From Tyto alba (taxonomy: Eukaryota; Chordata; Aves; Strigiformes; Tytonidae), in NCBI RefSeq assembly GCF_018691265.1, contig NW_024881321.1, positions 17,704,698-17,768,697 of the forward strand: 64,000 nucleotides of DNA, written 5' to 3'. The notes below the pieces were generated by a model that worked only from the letters and a program-made list of their open reading frames with translations, was not told the origin of the DNA and made no database searches. A program made the position numbers and the translations under genes. Below are positions 51,302 to 64,000 of the stretch, piece by piece (position 1 is the first letter of the stretch; each line of letters starts with the position of its first letter).

Positions 51302-54300
51302 AGGTCAAGTCTATTAGACCTTTATTATGTCTTGTAGCCTATAATAAGTAAGTTAAATCTGCACGTTTTCCTCTCTCTCTTCCTTCAGAGACAAGGAGGG
51401 GAAACTCTCTCTTCCCAAAACTTGAACCAAATAACAAAGTCCATCTTTCCCAAGAGGAAGATGACAGAAGATAAAGCTTTCCCTCCATTTCACCTGCATC
51501 ATTTATACATTCAGCTGCATGCTGACATTTCCTAAAGCAGCCAGGTTCTAGTGAACCTACAATATTTCACACAAGGTGAACCAGCAGTGTCCACTTAGTA
51601 TCTCTTCTGAAATTGCTCATATTAGCATCGTTTTTCTATATATTCAACACCATTTCTACACCAGCAAATTTCAGCAACAGGGAAAAGCCACCATCAAGTA
51701 ATTTTTTCATCTTTATTTTTTTAAAAAATACAGTACTAAGTCTTCATGCACCAAGCAATTGAAAACACTGTGCAACCATGCAACTTCCCGGTGCACTTGG
51801 AAAGATAAGATATATAGGTAGGTGCTTTATAGTAAATTCTGCCTGGAAATACTTAAAAGCAGTGCCAAGCACTGTCAAAAATTTGTTGAAGATCACATAA
51901 AAAAAATTAAAAGCTGCAATTTTCTGCAGTCATACTCAATTTATATCCAAGTTTATTTTTAGGCATCAAGCTCTATTTCTTCATATTTCAAAAAATGGGG
52001 TTTCAGATACTTCATTCCCTAGTAAAGTCAATTTATATTACACGGCACATAAATAGCATGAACAGTGCAATCTGATCTGTGATGGCTTACGAACAACAGA
52101 GAGGACATCAGCCCATTTATATGTGCTACTACTAATGGAACATCCTCATAAGTACAGAGCAGAATGCCAGGAAAGTCTGTTCATCTCATCCTGCAAAAAG
52201 TCAAGACAAAGCCTTTCTCCAGTGCTTTTGCAGAACCAAAATAAATTCTTCATAGCTCCTGTTTAATAACAGACTCTTGAGGAACTTTAAAAAAGCTTCA
52301 TGTGTTAGGAAGTTAGTTGCCTAACTGGTTCTTCAGTCCAACTCAACAGGGCTGGGAGAAGATTCAGTTGTTCTCAAAAGCTTGCTTTGAGGGTTCAGAA
52401 ACCAGGCACCACAGTAAGCTGCATCTGTGCATCTTAGCTGTTGCTGAAAGCATAACCAACTTAACCATTCACAGTAGGGTTCCTACTGCTTACATTCTGG
52501 TAAAGGACTGCTTGTAGCAACAACTGGGACTTGATACATTTATTTTTTGTAAACCCTTAGGTTTCCATTAAATTCCAGGGCAGGAAGCAAGGCTGATTTC
52601 TGTTTACAAAGCATTATCATTTATAATTTCACAAAATGAAACTATTAAAATAAAGGTGCAGCATAACAGAACATAACAATGCTATTTCCACCCACCCACC
52701 CCCCCTTTTTTTTTTGCATAAAACTATTGTTTGGAATCCGAATTTGGACTGGAATTCCACACTGCCTTAGTTCTGGTATTAGACAAGCCCTGTCACTCAC
52801 AGAGGTGCCTCGGTTATGGCTAACAGGTAGGATCTGAAGTAATTTTCTGGGAGACAGCCAGGAGTATACAGATGCTGCTTAAGTATAAGAAGTTGCATCC
52901 TATCCCCAGCATCATGAGGAACAGAGGGATAATACTGAGAAACGATATCCTTATGCACAGAGAGAACATACGTTCAGTGGCCTTCTTTTGCTAGAAGCTA
53001 CCTGATGTGCAGCACTTAAACTCCATTGCTCACTTCAGATATCTGATCCTCTCGGGTGAAAATAGAGCTCCCCAGTTCCTAGACAGCAAAAGGAGAGAAT
53101 GTTTGGACGGAAACACCTACTTAGTTAGAAAACAGAGTAGAAAACCTTATTGGGATTTCCACAGCTAATGTGGAGTCGCCCCCTCTGCCTTTGTGAGGGA
53201 ATGTACTGTGCTGGCAGGCTTCTCACAATGGAAGAGTTGCATGCCCAGGCCATGGGACTGGAAGGAATAATCACAGGGCCCATGTGAAACACCAAGGGCC
53301 ATCTATAGGTACCTTTGTAAGCCTCATTTCCTGGCTAAAAAAGGTTTCTGAAATTGCAATCAGTTCCTTCTCGTCTTCCTTATTCTCCTGAGCATCCAGG
53401 GCCCATGTCCTTTCTTGGGGAAGGGCAAGGGGGGAGTGGAGAAGAGAAACTGAGCAAGTGGCTGTGTAAAGCAGGGACGCCCACAGAGAGAACTGTCAAG
53501 CACGTACTGAAGGCATCTGTTCTGCTCAGCTGGCAATACACACATAAGTGTGTGCACAGCAAACATCAGCTGCAGCTGGCATAACACACCATTTCTTGCC
53601 CAGCAACTAGCTGAGAACATAGGATAAGCTGGAAAACTGAAAGACTGTTCAAAAAAAAACCCAAAACAAAACAACTTGATAAATTGTTTCATATGAAAGA
53701 AATTCTTATTGTGCATTTGTGTGTTTTCCCTTCCCTCTTATTTCTGCTTCATCTCACCAGATGATTTCATGTTCATTTTCCAGGAAATGCTGAAGGCCTA
53801 GCAGAATCTTCTGAGCTATCCAGCAGATTACAATACAACTTTCTTATCTCTTTTAAACAGAAGGAAGTGGATCAAAACGAGAAAGTCTAACTTATGAAAT
53901 GGCAGGAGTGTTTGTTCTGCAGCAATCTGGACTTTTCCCATTACTGAGAAGCTGTGTTACAGTTTTATATGAACACTAACACAGTTTTAGTCATTTCATG
54001 CACAGTGAAGATCCCTTTGCTTCACAAGCTCAATACCTCCTTCCTACTCCCTCTTAGCTGCACACACATTGCAGTATTTAATTGGTTACTGTCATAGCTC
54101 TTTAGAGCATTAAGCCAAATGATTCAAACAGCTGATAAGATCACAAAAAGACTACATTATTCATTATCACCGATGCTGTATCAATTTAGTGTGTTTAAGC
54201 TTGATCTGTTCGTATTTACACTTCGCAGGAGGTCATTCAACACCATCTGCTATTTAAGAACACTGAAAACACTGGACAACATTTCCCTATCTTAGATAAT

Positions 54301-57300
54301 GTCTCTGAAGCCAAACTGGAGACTTAGCAGCTGGACTTTGCAAGAGCAGCAAGATGGAGTTGTATCCCTGGCAGGACAGCAGTTAGCCTAACGCATCTCC
54401 ATTATCTTGTCTCACAGTGTATGTCCACATCTTCCAGACATAAAGACTTCATGTTTTCCAAATACAGAAGAACCATCCCTCACCTCCTTCCACAGAATAT
54501 TTTTAATGGTGTTATACTACCAAGCTGGAATATTTGTTGTGTGTCTTCAAAGGACTGAAATGATTAAGTGGTTGAATTCAAGGAGCATTACACAACCCTC
54601 ATGCACAGAAACAACAAACCTTGGCAGAGACAGCAAGGATTCTGCTAGACTCTAAGACAATGACACGGCTACTTAAGCTACAAACAAGTTCAATATTAAA
54701 AAAATTAGTAAAGTTGATTTTTTGGCATACTAGTTTTCAACAGAAAGATGGATTCCAAATAGCACAGAAGACACTGATGTAGAAGTACTGTGTTCGGCTA
54801 GTCAGGGATTTTAAAATCCCAGATATCTATGTAATATTTAAATACTTAGTCTGGGTCTTACGTTGATTATTTCCTCACAAAACAAGCTAAAGCAATTCAC
54901 ACAGTATTTCTGTGGCTGTTGATCAAAACACAACTTTCTCATGCTTTAGACAAGACTATTTATTATAAGTAAACAGACTGGGTTAATAATTTAGTGGGTG
55001 GTAAATAAAAGATGCAAAGGAATTTTATTACTACACATGAATGAGGTACAGTAGCCATCTGACGTAGGAGGTGGAACTTGAACCTGTAGCTGAATCCCAT
55101 ATTGCCCTCTCCCATCCCCAAACAGCTTTCTGTTTTTCCCCCCTAAAATGAATCTGACTGAAGAATTCAAATTCCCACAGTAGAAATACAGATCGCAGAG
55201 TGCCTTTCATCTCACTGACATCTGGTCAGGCAGTAGCACTCCAGACTCCACGGACCAAATTTACTAGACCATCAGCAACTATAACACCAATCTGAACATC
55301 TCTGCAAGCCTGGGATCCTCAGGGAATCCCACCACAAAGCTCTAGTGAGTCGCTACAGGATCAACTCAAGTGCATTTACTGAACAATTTATCACACTTTG
55401 ACAGCTGTGGGAGCTGCAGAAAGCCCTTCCAGCCCTTTCCCTATAGCAGGGAGTCTCTAGCTTCTAAAAAAATACTTGCTCAAGTTTTAGACATTAATCA
55501 ATGTTTCCTTGATGACCCTTGCTCACAGAAAGCAACTAAACATATTTTAAAATCATTCTGATACACAGAATCTCTTTTGTGGAGAAGGTGGTCCTGCTGT
55601 GTCCAAAAGGTTAAATTGGGGCAACAATACTGATTACGAAAAAAAATAAATTTAAAGTATCTGCCAAAGGTTCATTAGGATCTGTCATAATGAGCAGACC
55701 AGCTTCACCAAAAGCGTGCCTTGCATTGACAGTTTTCTAAAAAAGTGTATGACCTTTCAGAAAAAGGTACAGTACTATACAAGTAATTAGCTCCTCCTTT
55801 ACCCTTCTACTGTCCTACAACTGTGCAGTTAACTCTTCCATTCCATCAATGGTGATGATGAAGTTGTGCCCACAAAGAAGCCATTTTTGCACTCCAAAGT
55901 CCTTTTCTCCAAATTAGTACCCTCACTTGAGGAAGCCATACAAAGAATTTTAATTGTATTATTTCAGCATTTGTGGGTTGTTTCTTTTGTTTGTTTCTAT
56001 TTTTGACAAAGCAAAGGGTACCAGATCTGAAAAGAGAAACCAAAATAATGAGACTCAAGTGTTATGCGAAAGAGAAATCCTTGCCAAATGCATGTAAGTC
56101 CTCTTTCAACTGATTTTGTCTGAACTGCTAGAATAAAGAAAGTTGGTTTTATCTAAACTTGGAGAAGAAAGGAAAAAAATAGAAATCTGTATGTAGGTTC
56201 AAATCGTACAAAAGACTTAGTTTTAGTTAGCTTGTAGGAGAGATCATCTTTGGCAATTTGACTTCTGACAACGGAAAAATTGTGGGGGGGAGAAATGATG
56301 CAAATGATGTCCGAGAGGGTCATGTGCAAATGATGACAATGAAGTAACCTTTAGGACAGAACCCGTTTGCTGGAAGCTGCACAGCTCTGTGAAGTCAACC
56401 TGAACACCTTCCAGTGCCATCATCTGGGAAACAAGATATTGCTAAAGTCCCACGAAACCAAGCTACGCTGCATCAGTAGATTCTTTGCCCTTAGGTACTG
56501 TTATCAAAGTACTTCATTAAGTGTAACACCACCTGCACCAACTTCAGCTGTTTCTTCCCTCCCCCCAGCTTTTTTTCTCCTGCCTCCCATCCAAGAACTG
56601 AAAGATATTACCCAAGAAATTACTATAGCTATGGAGACAGCTCAGTTGCAAAGGAGAAACAACTGGATAACATCAAAGAAATAACTTTAGCTTTAAATAA
56701 GAAGAAAGCTTTTGGAGTAAAATCTTACAACAGATTTAGACCTTTCACATGACAGCCTTTAATTAAATATTATGGCAGGAGTCAAAAGACACTTTTAGGA
56801 AGCTGCAAAAATTAGTAAGAGATTTTGTTCCAGTGACAGAAGGCAGAAGAGCAGCAGCTAGCATTTTTCCAGTTCTTTGGGGAAAGCTGCACAAGCAGTA
56901 GTAAGGTCTGTTCTTTTCTGAGAGCCTGTTCTGACACTAAGTAGGCAGAAGTTGCTTTTTACAACTCCTACTTAAAAGGACCAGTAAAACAGACTAAGAA
57001 TATACCTTGTCAGCAATACCTTGTACAACAGAAAATCCCTGTATTTTAATCATAAGTGCCAACTATCATGCCATTAAATGTTCCAAAAGATATCATGATT
57101 TTTTTCCCAAACTATAAATCTGCTAGAAGAACAGCACTGCTATTTCTGGTATGTAGGCAGACACTACCTGGCAGCACATAACTCCCTACCTGGACTTTGT
57201 TCTTGAAAATCATAATGAATCAAGGGAACAACTATCTTGTAGTATTCCAAAATATTATTGCTACATCAGTGATTCAGTCTGGCAGTCTCTCCTAATCCAC

Positions 57301-59375
57301 CAACATAAACAGAAGAGGTCTGTGCACCAGGTAGACATGGTGATAAAGGTATTTAACACAGTTGCTCCCATTACAAAATGCAAACTAGCTGAATGCACCT
57401 GGAACAAAATGTGTTTTCAGATGGACTGAGACTAGGCAAGTTTATTCTTGTGGATGGAGCATTATTCTCAGGCATAAGAGTCAGACTAACAACTTACCCA
57501 AATCCTAGTATTTGGAATCATCAAGTCAGAGCAATATGTCATCATCCAGTTGATCCTTTTATAATCACCCCACTACCGGAAAGGAAACATGCAGCCACTC
57601 TAGAGGAAGGGACATGATTGCTGGAATAAATTACTAACTGGAAACAAATGCTTGAGACACTCGAGATCACATTATAGAGCTTATGCATGTATTGGGTGAG
57701 AAGTTTTGTTATGGATCAATTCCTAATAAAGAAATCCCTCTCTAACCATGACTCCTGCCTGTTTGAATCAAACTGTATTACCAGAGGCTCAAAATCTTAA
57801 TGGAAGTGGTATTTAAAATTTTGTTTTTGTTTTTTAAGTGTCTCAAATGATCACTCAGAAGTCATCACATATGTCTTCGCTGCACAGCTATCGGGCAACT
57901 GCCATCTCTGCAGCTGATGAACAACTGTATCGACCCACACAAAGCTCCACGATGCTCTTACGCACCGTTTCTGCATGGCATCTCCCACGGCTGGTTGTGC
58001 TGACACGCGTCACCCCAGCTGCCTCGTAGAGGAGGAGATGCTGTGTTACTACTCCCAGTGAAGCACAGCTATGGCAAAGTTACTGGGGAGCTGCCAGCAC
58101 TTGAGCACTTTTCCCTGCTGCAAAGCAGACAGGTCTGAACAAGAGCTGGAACGCATCTCATGCTCTGACCTGCACCTCTAACAGTCTCGGGGCTGGTCTG
58201 AAGGCTTTCCACATCGGTGCCACAGTCTAATGGATGAGAGCTTGGGTTTTGCAGAGATGTACACAAAGGTGGCACTGAACTAATTTTCTAGGTTTGAGGA
58301 TCCTAAGCACCCACCTATGCACGGCCAGCAATGGGGCTGCTGCCACACAGCTGGAATCCACAGAACACTGAGAAGACAGAGTATGCACAGAGGGGGAAAT
58401 ATCTTCCTAAAGATATGGAAGTCTCATCATCTTTCATACAGCATCAAGACAACAACAATATACCTATGTCTAAAAAGCTTAAATTTACCTTCCCAAATGT
58501 AAAGAACTAGGTTGCTCTAACCGGGAGCAGGGGCGACAGCATCCTGCTCTCTCCTCAGAAATATCCTGGTTTCTCAAATGATCTTCTTCATCCTTTAAAG
58601 TCCAAAGGATCTTCACCTGAATTTTATTTGAAATTACTTGTCTTAGGAAGTGATGTTGCTGTTTCTAAGCATGGTTTGTGGTTAAAACAATGGGGAGAGG
58701 GGTACAAGAGGGAAGAAAATATACTGTGCTTTAGTCACTTTTCCTAGGAAGAAACGAGAAATATCCTGTATCTTCATTTCCCTTAAAATGCACACATGCT
58801 CCAAATCAGAGACCAGCACCACTGAATGCTAGAAAAGCCTGATCTGTCTATGTAGTACAAATATATCACCCAGGTTTCTACTGCCAGTCATGCAATACTG
58901 TCACGATTCATACTGTCACAATTTACCAGTCACAAGTTCCCTACAAGTTACTCCCTCTGGGGTGGGGAGGAGAAAAAACACATCCTTTAAGGATTACAGT
59001 TTGTATGTGCAGTGTAACACAATACCACACACAGCGTGAAAAGAACGATGCACACCAGCCTGAAACCACTGCTAGCATTCACCAGCAAAAATCCCCTTCC
59101 AGGTCCTGAGCATTGCCAACATTTTGGGGGTTTATTACACAACTGCAAGAACTGTTTCAGCTCCCACTGTGTGCAGATTTTCTCTGCTAGCAATTGTTAA
59201 GGACTGTTTTTCCCCGCTGTGTTATGGAACAATGGGAATGATAAATACACCCAAGAGTAATATTTGAGTCGAAGATTACTGATATCAAGTGCTGGTGTTT
59301 GGCATGAGATGAACTAAGTTCTGTTACGTTACAGACAGCTCCCCTCTGCCAAAACCGTAACCTAATTTTTCCAGA

Positions 59376-59412
59376 AGAAAAAAAAAACAAAAAAACCCCC
59401 CAAAAAACAAAA
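59376..59412. repeat. A-rich low-complexity tract
   Basis: A runs interrupted by C, including a run of six C at 59396-59401. Confidence 0.85.
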
Positions 59413-61686
59413 CAGCCCTCAACATAAGTAAAAACATTTTTAGGAATGTTATACATTTAAAAGATATGGCTAGTCCGATTATTTGTTAGGTATTGGTAGT
59501 AAGACATATAAAACTAAACCCAGACATATTTGATCAGATGTTTAGAAAAATTCAATAGCATGAAGACCTTAGCTTCACCCATAACTTGTCCCTTCTAGTA
59601 CAGGGCAGTAACACCAACAGTCACTACCGTGCTTCTGTCCACTTTCTTTTTATCAAGGTTGTTTGTTTATTCAGCCATTATGAACTGGGTGAAAGTACGG
59701 TTTTGCTTAGGTACACTTTGGTCACCATCAGCTCTCCCCTAGGAATCATTGTTCACCACCACAAAATTTGCTTATCTTAATATTCCAGTATATTCTCCTA
59801 TTTGTACCGAACATCCTTTTTATCAAAAGGTACACATACCACTGGGTTCTTTGAAGCACTTCAAAGCTTCCCTTTTTGAAAGCAGCTACACAGGCGCATA
59901 CCCAGCCGCAGCTCGCCCTCGTGAGCAGCAGCTTCAGGCGCCTTGTTCATACAGCACGGGAAGGGTCTTGTGAGCCCGGGCCTCGCACATCCAGCTCTGG
60001 GCATGGAGGGATGGGGTGGACAGGATGCACCCTACAGGAGTGGTGGCACAAGGATTTTGCAGCAGGACTGGACACAGGATCTGAACTCAGCTTTAGAAGG
60101 ATGCTCATCAAGAGCAAGGTGGGGGAAGGCAAGAAAGAACTAACATTTTTCTGCATAAGTGATATATAGCTGTGTAACTACTGCAGTAATGATAAATGCA
60201 AGCACTTGAATAGTGAAATGCTAAATACATGCAGCTTCTCAAAAGTGGATACGGAATGTGAGGTGCACAACTGCAGAATGTGTCTCAACTAAGGTTTCAT
60301 CATTTTTGATAAATGAAACAGCATAACTGGAGGCTGAAGCCCTTAAATTTTTCTGAATGATAAAGTGTTACAGTAGCCAGGTTAGATCTAAAGCATTTAT
60401 TTGTACTGGACTACACAAGATTTCAGTGCTTTTTAGGGCCAAAGTTTAAAAAAGGGGAACATGTGGAAGTCCATTTCATTTACACATTACTTAAAGTAGT
60501 CTGAACCTTACAAAGGAACGGACTTAAAACTAAAAATCCCAAACCACCTCCTGCATTGCTAGAGATACAATCCTCACAAGTCAGTTAAAAACCACAGTGA
60601 ATTAATACAGGATTATAAGGAGAAAATGAGACCTGTTTTTTTGGTAAAGTTTTATAACAGCTCCTTCAAGACTCTAGAAATGACATAGAGGAATGCAAAG
60701 ACTATCCTTTAAACACACTGATGCAGATTTTTTTCCCCAGACTATTTCAACTCTTCCTGCAATAGCAATCCTTCTGTCCTTATCTCCTCTATCATTGTTC
60801 TAATGCATGTAGTGCAAGCACCTTATCATGAGTTTCGCTGCTGGACTTCTTAAACCTTAAGCTTCGGAATTAAATACTTCTATTTACATTTCTTTAAACA
60901 GAAATTGCTGGAAAAGTGAAAGGAGTTCATCAGTGTGGTCAGTGAAACAGATACAGCTTAGGTTAACATACACACTCCTTAGGAAGCTGGTGGCTGTAAT
61001 TGTGGTGTACCAGGTTATGGGTAGTAGAAACATGCATCCAGAAAGTCTGTATTTGTGCAAAGGTTATGTGCACTCTTAACCACTGAAATGGCATGAACCA
61101 CCTTTACTGTTCAGTGCAATCAAGTGGAGGAATAAGCAGCAAGGCAAGACATGTAATTTATAACTGCAACAAAGCAAAGGAGACAAAAACAGATGTAAAT
61201 GTTGTTAGAAATAATGCATGTTTTATCCGATTCTTCCCCCATTCCCATTACTACTCCATTGTCTTAATCCACATCTGCAGCTCAACCAAGTGAAGTTTAT
61301 ATCAACATTTGCATAACAGATTCTTAAGCCACAACTTGGTTTCAGTACTTGACCATGTTCTTCCTGCAGCACATTGAGCCTCACTTAACTGCGTGCTTTG
61401 ATAAGTGAGAGAAGCCATAGCATCAAGACAACACAGCAGAAAATCCCTTAAAAGCATCATAAGTAATGGTTATGTTCTACAGTTATTAGACAACAATTTA
61501 GTTCTAAAGATCTCAAACCAGTATTTTGCATTTCCTGTAATTTCATAATCAGTGATGCACACATTCCTTCTTGCAGGCTAGGAGAAACATCTCCTGGGTT
61601 CTCTGATGCAAGTGCTTGGCAGAACCACAGCCTATGCCTATGTTTGCTACTGTTGGACAATAACCTTTTTCTCAACTCAGATACTA

Positions 61687-61716
61687 ATATATATAAAAAA
61701 ATATATATAAAATAAA
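61687..61716. repeat. AT-rich low-complexity tract
   Basis: Two short TA runs separated by A7. Confidence 0.8.
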
Positions 61717-62703
61717 AATCTCTGCTGCATACTCATCAGTCATACAGAATAGGAGAACATCAGCACTGTCAGCAACCAAATCCCGCAATTGTACCCAAGC
61801 ATAGGTTGTGACTACAGTTTGAGACGTCTTTTTATTCTGGTAGATAAGTGATTTCATTAGCAATACTAAACTGCAATGTGAAATTTCACAGATCCTGGCA
61901 GAAAAGATTACCATGTTTTTTTCATTATGGCACTTTAATCAGCGAGCAATTTGACAACCCCATTGTGGAAACATTTCCTAATACTATTAGGGAAATACTT
62001 CTGGCTCTGAAATTCAGAGTCTAGTCTTTCCTCATTAATTAAATACAAAGGCAGTGAAATCCAAGTGTCATATAAGCATTCATTCATGAATGAAGAGAGG
62101 CATTGGTGAACTCCTTATTTGACACAAAGAATAATCCAAGTAATTTGCAGTACATAATTTTTGTCACATTCCTGCATAATACTGGAAATAAGTTATAACT
62201 TTATAAATGGATACATAAATTTTCTTTAGGAATAGCCAACTCATTTTACTTAAAGTTGCATTCCGCTAAATATAAATTGATTCACAAATGTTGTATTTTG
62301 CATCAATAAAATGAACAATTTTTTAAAATGCCCTATTTTGTGCGTAAAAGGAAAGGAAATGAGCCATAAAAACAGATGCCGGAACTCCCACACTCATCAG
62401 ACCAAAGAATATGGTCCAGCATCACTCATTTGTTCTCTGCAGGAGCTCCCTATTCATTGAGGAGGAAACTGCCTCTTCATCAATAAGACTATTTCATTTA
62501 CATAGGTAAGTAGACACAGTTGCTGCTAGATGTGACCAACAACTAACTTCACCTGAAAGTCTCCCCATTCACACAGAAACTTTCCTGGGATTAATTCAAC
62601 CATTTGCTTCTCATACTACCAGTCTGAGCAGCAGTTACAACTACCTTTAAAGTTCCTCTTGAGAAATGCAGCAGTCAAAAAGGTCTCCTCGCACTTACTT
62701 TCC

Positions 62704-62722
62704 TTTTTTTTTTTTTTTTTTT
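62704..62722. repeat. Poly(T) run
   Basis: Nineteen T in a row; possibly the tail of an old minus-strand retrotransposed copy, but no body is recognisable. Confidence 0.85.
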
Positions 62723-64000
62723 AAAACACTTTGACATCATGCCATTATGTCACCCCTGTGGCTGCCAACTCCAACTTCATGTTTGAAGAGCGCTGAACCA
62801 CACAAAGCACCTATCCACCCTCAGAGGCCCTGTGACTGCTCCCACAAGAGACCTAAATAAAACCCCAAGCAGATGCCATGTCAATTCAAACGGGAAGCGC
62901 TTCAAGGACAAGAGCGTGTCTTTATTTACACTTGCACAGCTCCCACTGCAGTGGAGTGCTGACTCTAGCTGTTCATCTGTGCAAGAGAGACTGCCACTGT
63001 CAATGCTGTCAGCTTTGCAGCAATTATATTGAAACTGCCACACAAAATGCTACAACATCCAGCAAGGCACATGGTATTCATGATGTCATTATCATTCAGG
63101 AATGTTAAAATAGCAATGCTTTCATATGCTTCTTGGTATCAACGTATTTAACACTCACTGTTTTGATACTTTTCTTCTCCAAGAATGACAACACTCCACC
63201 GTAACACACTAAGTTTAACAGCAGTGTGTTCATAACAGATTTAAGACCTCCTATTAGAACACTGAAATGCCATTTTGGTGAACAAATAAACCCTGTATCA
63301 GTGATGGAAGTGATCCACCTTAGCCCAAAATATTTGGGGAATAGGCCCCACTGCCCAAAGCAATCCTCCTTTCCTTTATCTACCCATATTCATAGGCCTC
63401 TGAAGCACTAGTTCCACAGCACTGTTATCACAGCTCTACCAGATATAGAAACACTATACTCTGCACAAGCACCTGGAAACCTTGGTATTTAAGCAATTTG
63501 TAAATCTATAAAGATACATAGGCTATAACTTTTGCACTCCTCCATTGTTTTTTCCTAAGCCCCATCGAAGCTTTTACTCAATACAAAATCCAATCAAAAA
63601 TAACGGACATCCCAGCAAGGTAGCTATTCTAGTTGGAGTTTCATATTGAAGGATAAACTATTTTACCATTGCTCTCCAAAGGAACTATTCCAGAATATAT
63701 TGTAAGTACAACCTACATGACAAGCTGTTCTGAAGAGCCTATCCTGTGCCATCATTAGCCTAATCAGCTTTACTATCAAGGCAACACCACACAAGTCTCA
63801 TAACACCATAAGTAGAAAACCAAAGGCAAGTAAAGAAAAACAAGGAATAATAAATCTATGACTAAAGTACAGATTTTACATGGGAAAATAGGAGCTCCAC
63901 TGCAGCAGATAGAAATCACCTCCATGTCTTTAGGACAGGCACTTTTTGTAGCTTCAGTCCCTCATTGCAGCAATAGTGATTTAAATCGAAATCCTAAGCA

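Larger units (their letters stand above)
1..64000 (-). other. TBC1D4: TBC1D4 (AS160) gene, partial, interior part
   Basis: The window lies wholly inside one minus-strand gene. Twelve exons between 32096 and 2700 splice into a single frame that follows human TBC1D4 from about residue 160 to the helix just before the Rab-GAP domain. TBC1D4 is a cytosolic and vesicle-associated Rab GAP (known substrates include Rab8A, Rab10 and Rab14) that restrains vesicle traffic until Akt or AMPK phosphorylation and 14-3-3 binding relieve it; in mammals the best-known cargo is GLUT4. The paralogue TBC1D1 is excluded by motifs such as [31 protein letters not shown] and [13 protein letters not shown], which match TBC1D4. 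Exon 1 and the TBC-domain exons are missing because they fall outside the window, not because the gene is broken. Exon numbers follow the human gene from memory. Confidence 0.96.
32097..64000 (-). other. TBC1D4: Intron 1, partial (31.9 kb)
   Basis: Everything right of exon 2 appears to be first intron. I looked on the minus strand for exon 1 (start codon, first PTB domain) and did not find it, so it is beyond the right edge; a first intron much longer than the others is also seen in mammals. Contents: simple repeats at 38172-38194, 45181-45270, 50841-50918, 51261-51301, 59376-59412 and 62704-62722, an LTR-like element at 48803-49569, a G-quadruplex-like run at 39380-39406 and GC-richer patches near 57840-58060 and 59880-60060. 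The rest is AT-rich sequence in which I see nothing. Confidence 0.85.

Noticed and set aside
56367..56684. A 105-residue plus-strand open frame
   Set aside because: No protein family recognised; no supporting signals. Treated as chance.
62777..63043. An 88-residue minus-strand frame considered as a possible TBC1D4 exon 1
   Set aside because: It shares nothing with the N-terminus or first PTB domain of TBC1D4, and is not GC-rich as that exon is.
1..64000. TBC1D1, the paralogue, as the identity of the gene
   Set aside because: Linker and phosphosite motifs ([47 protein letters not shown]) follow TBC1D4; the TBC1D1 counterparts as remembered differ.
1..64000. tRNA, rRNA, known microRNA or CRISPR features
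   Set aside because: None of the characteristic sequences or repeat spacing were seen on either strand.

Overview
This is vertebrate nuclear DNA, most probably from a bird. It carries the middle part of one gene on the minus strand: TBC1D4 (AS160), the Akt-regulated Rab GTPase-activating protein. The bird call rests on two things: the translated exons are close to, but clearly different from, the human protein as I remember it, and intron 1 holds an LTR-like repeat I know from bird genomes. The species cannot be told. There are no bacterial-style genes, operons, tRNAs, rRNAs or CRISPR arrays.

Layout, in the direction of transcription (right to left). From 64000 to 32097 lies about 31.9 kb of the first intron; exon 1 (start codon and most of the first PTB domain) is beyond the right edge. 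Twelve coding exons follow between 32096 and 2700. They cover the end of PTB domain 1, PTB domain 2, the serine/threonine-rich regulatory linker with its Akt sites, and the start of the segment before the Rab-GAP domain. From 2699 to 1 is intron again; the catalytic TBC domain and C-terminus are beyond the left edge. The exons join in one open frame of 2077 coding bases (about 692 codons). Every junction has AG acceptors and GT donors and matching phase. This agreement of frame, splice sites and order is the strongest evidence here.

The regulatory linker is well kept. The Akt-type contexts equivalent to human S318, S341, T568/S570, S588, T642 and S666 are all visible, while the position equivalent to human S751 reads Ala. 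One 150-base exon (13072-13221) corresponds to the human cassette that separates the long and short isoforms, and skipping it keeps the frame. The tiny human exon 12 was not found.

The rest is intron: A-rich and T-rich simple repeats, a roughly 770-base LTR-like element in intron 1 (48803-49569), a CpG-dense block over one exon (about 14970-15400), and a few GC-richer patches of unknown meaning. I saw no convincing second gene. Short open frames in the introns look like chance. Nothing here looks like a new biological system; the points most worth checking are the isoform structure, the altered phosphosite, the internal CpG block, and why a bird keeps this insulin-responsive regulator when GLUT4 has not been found in birds.
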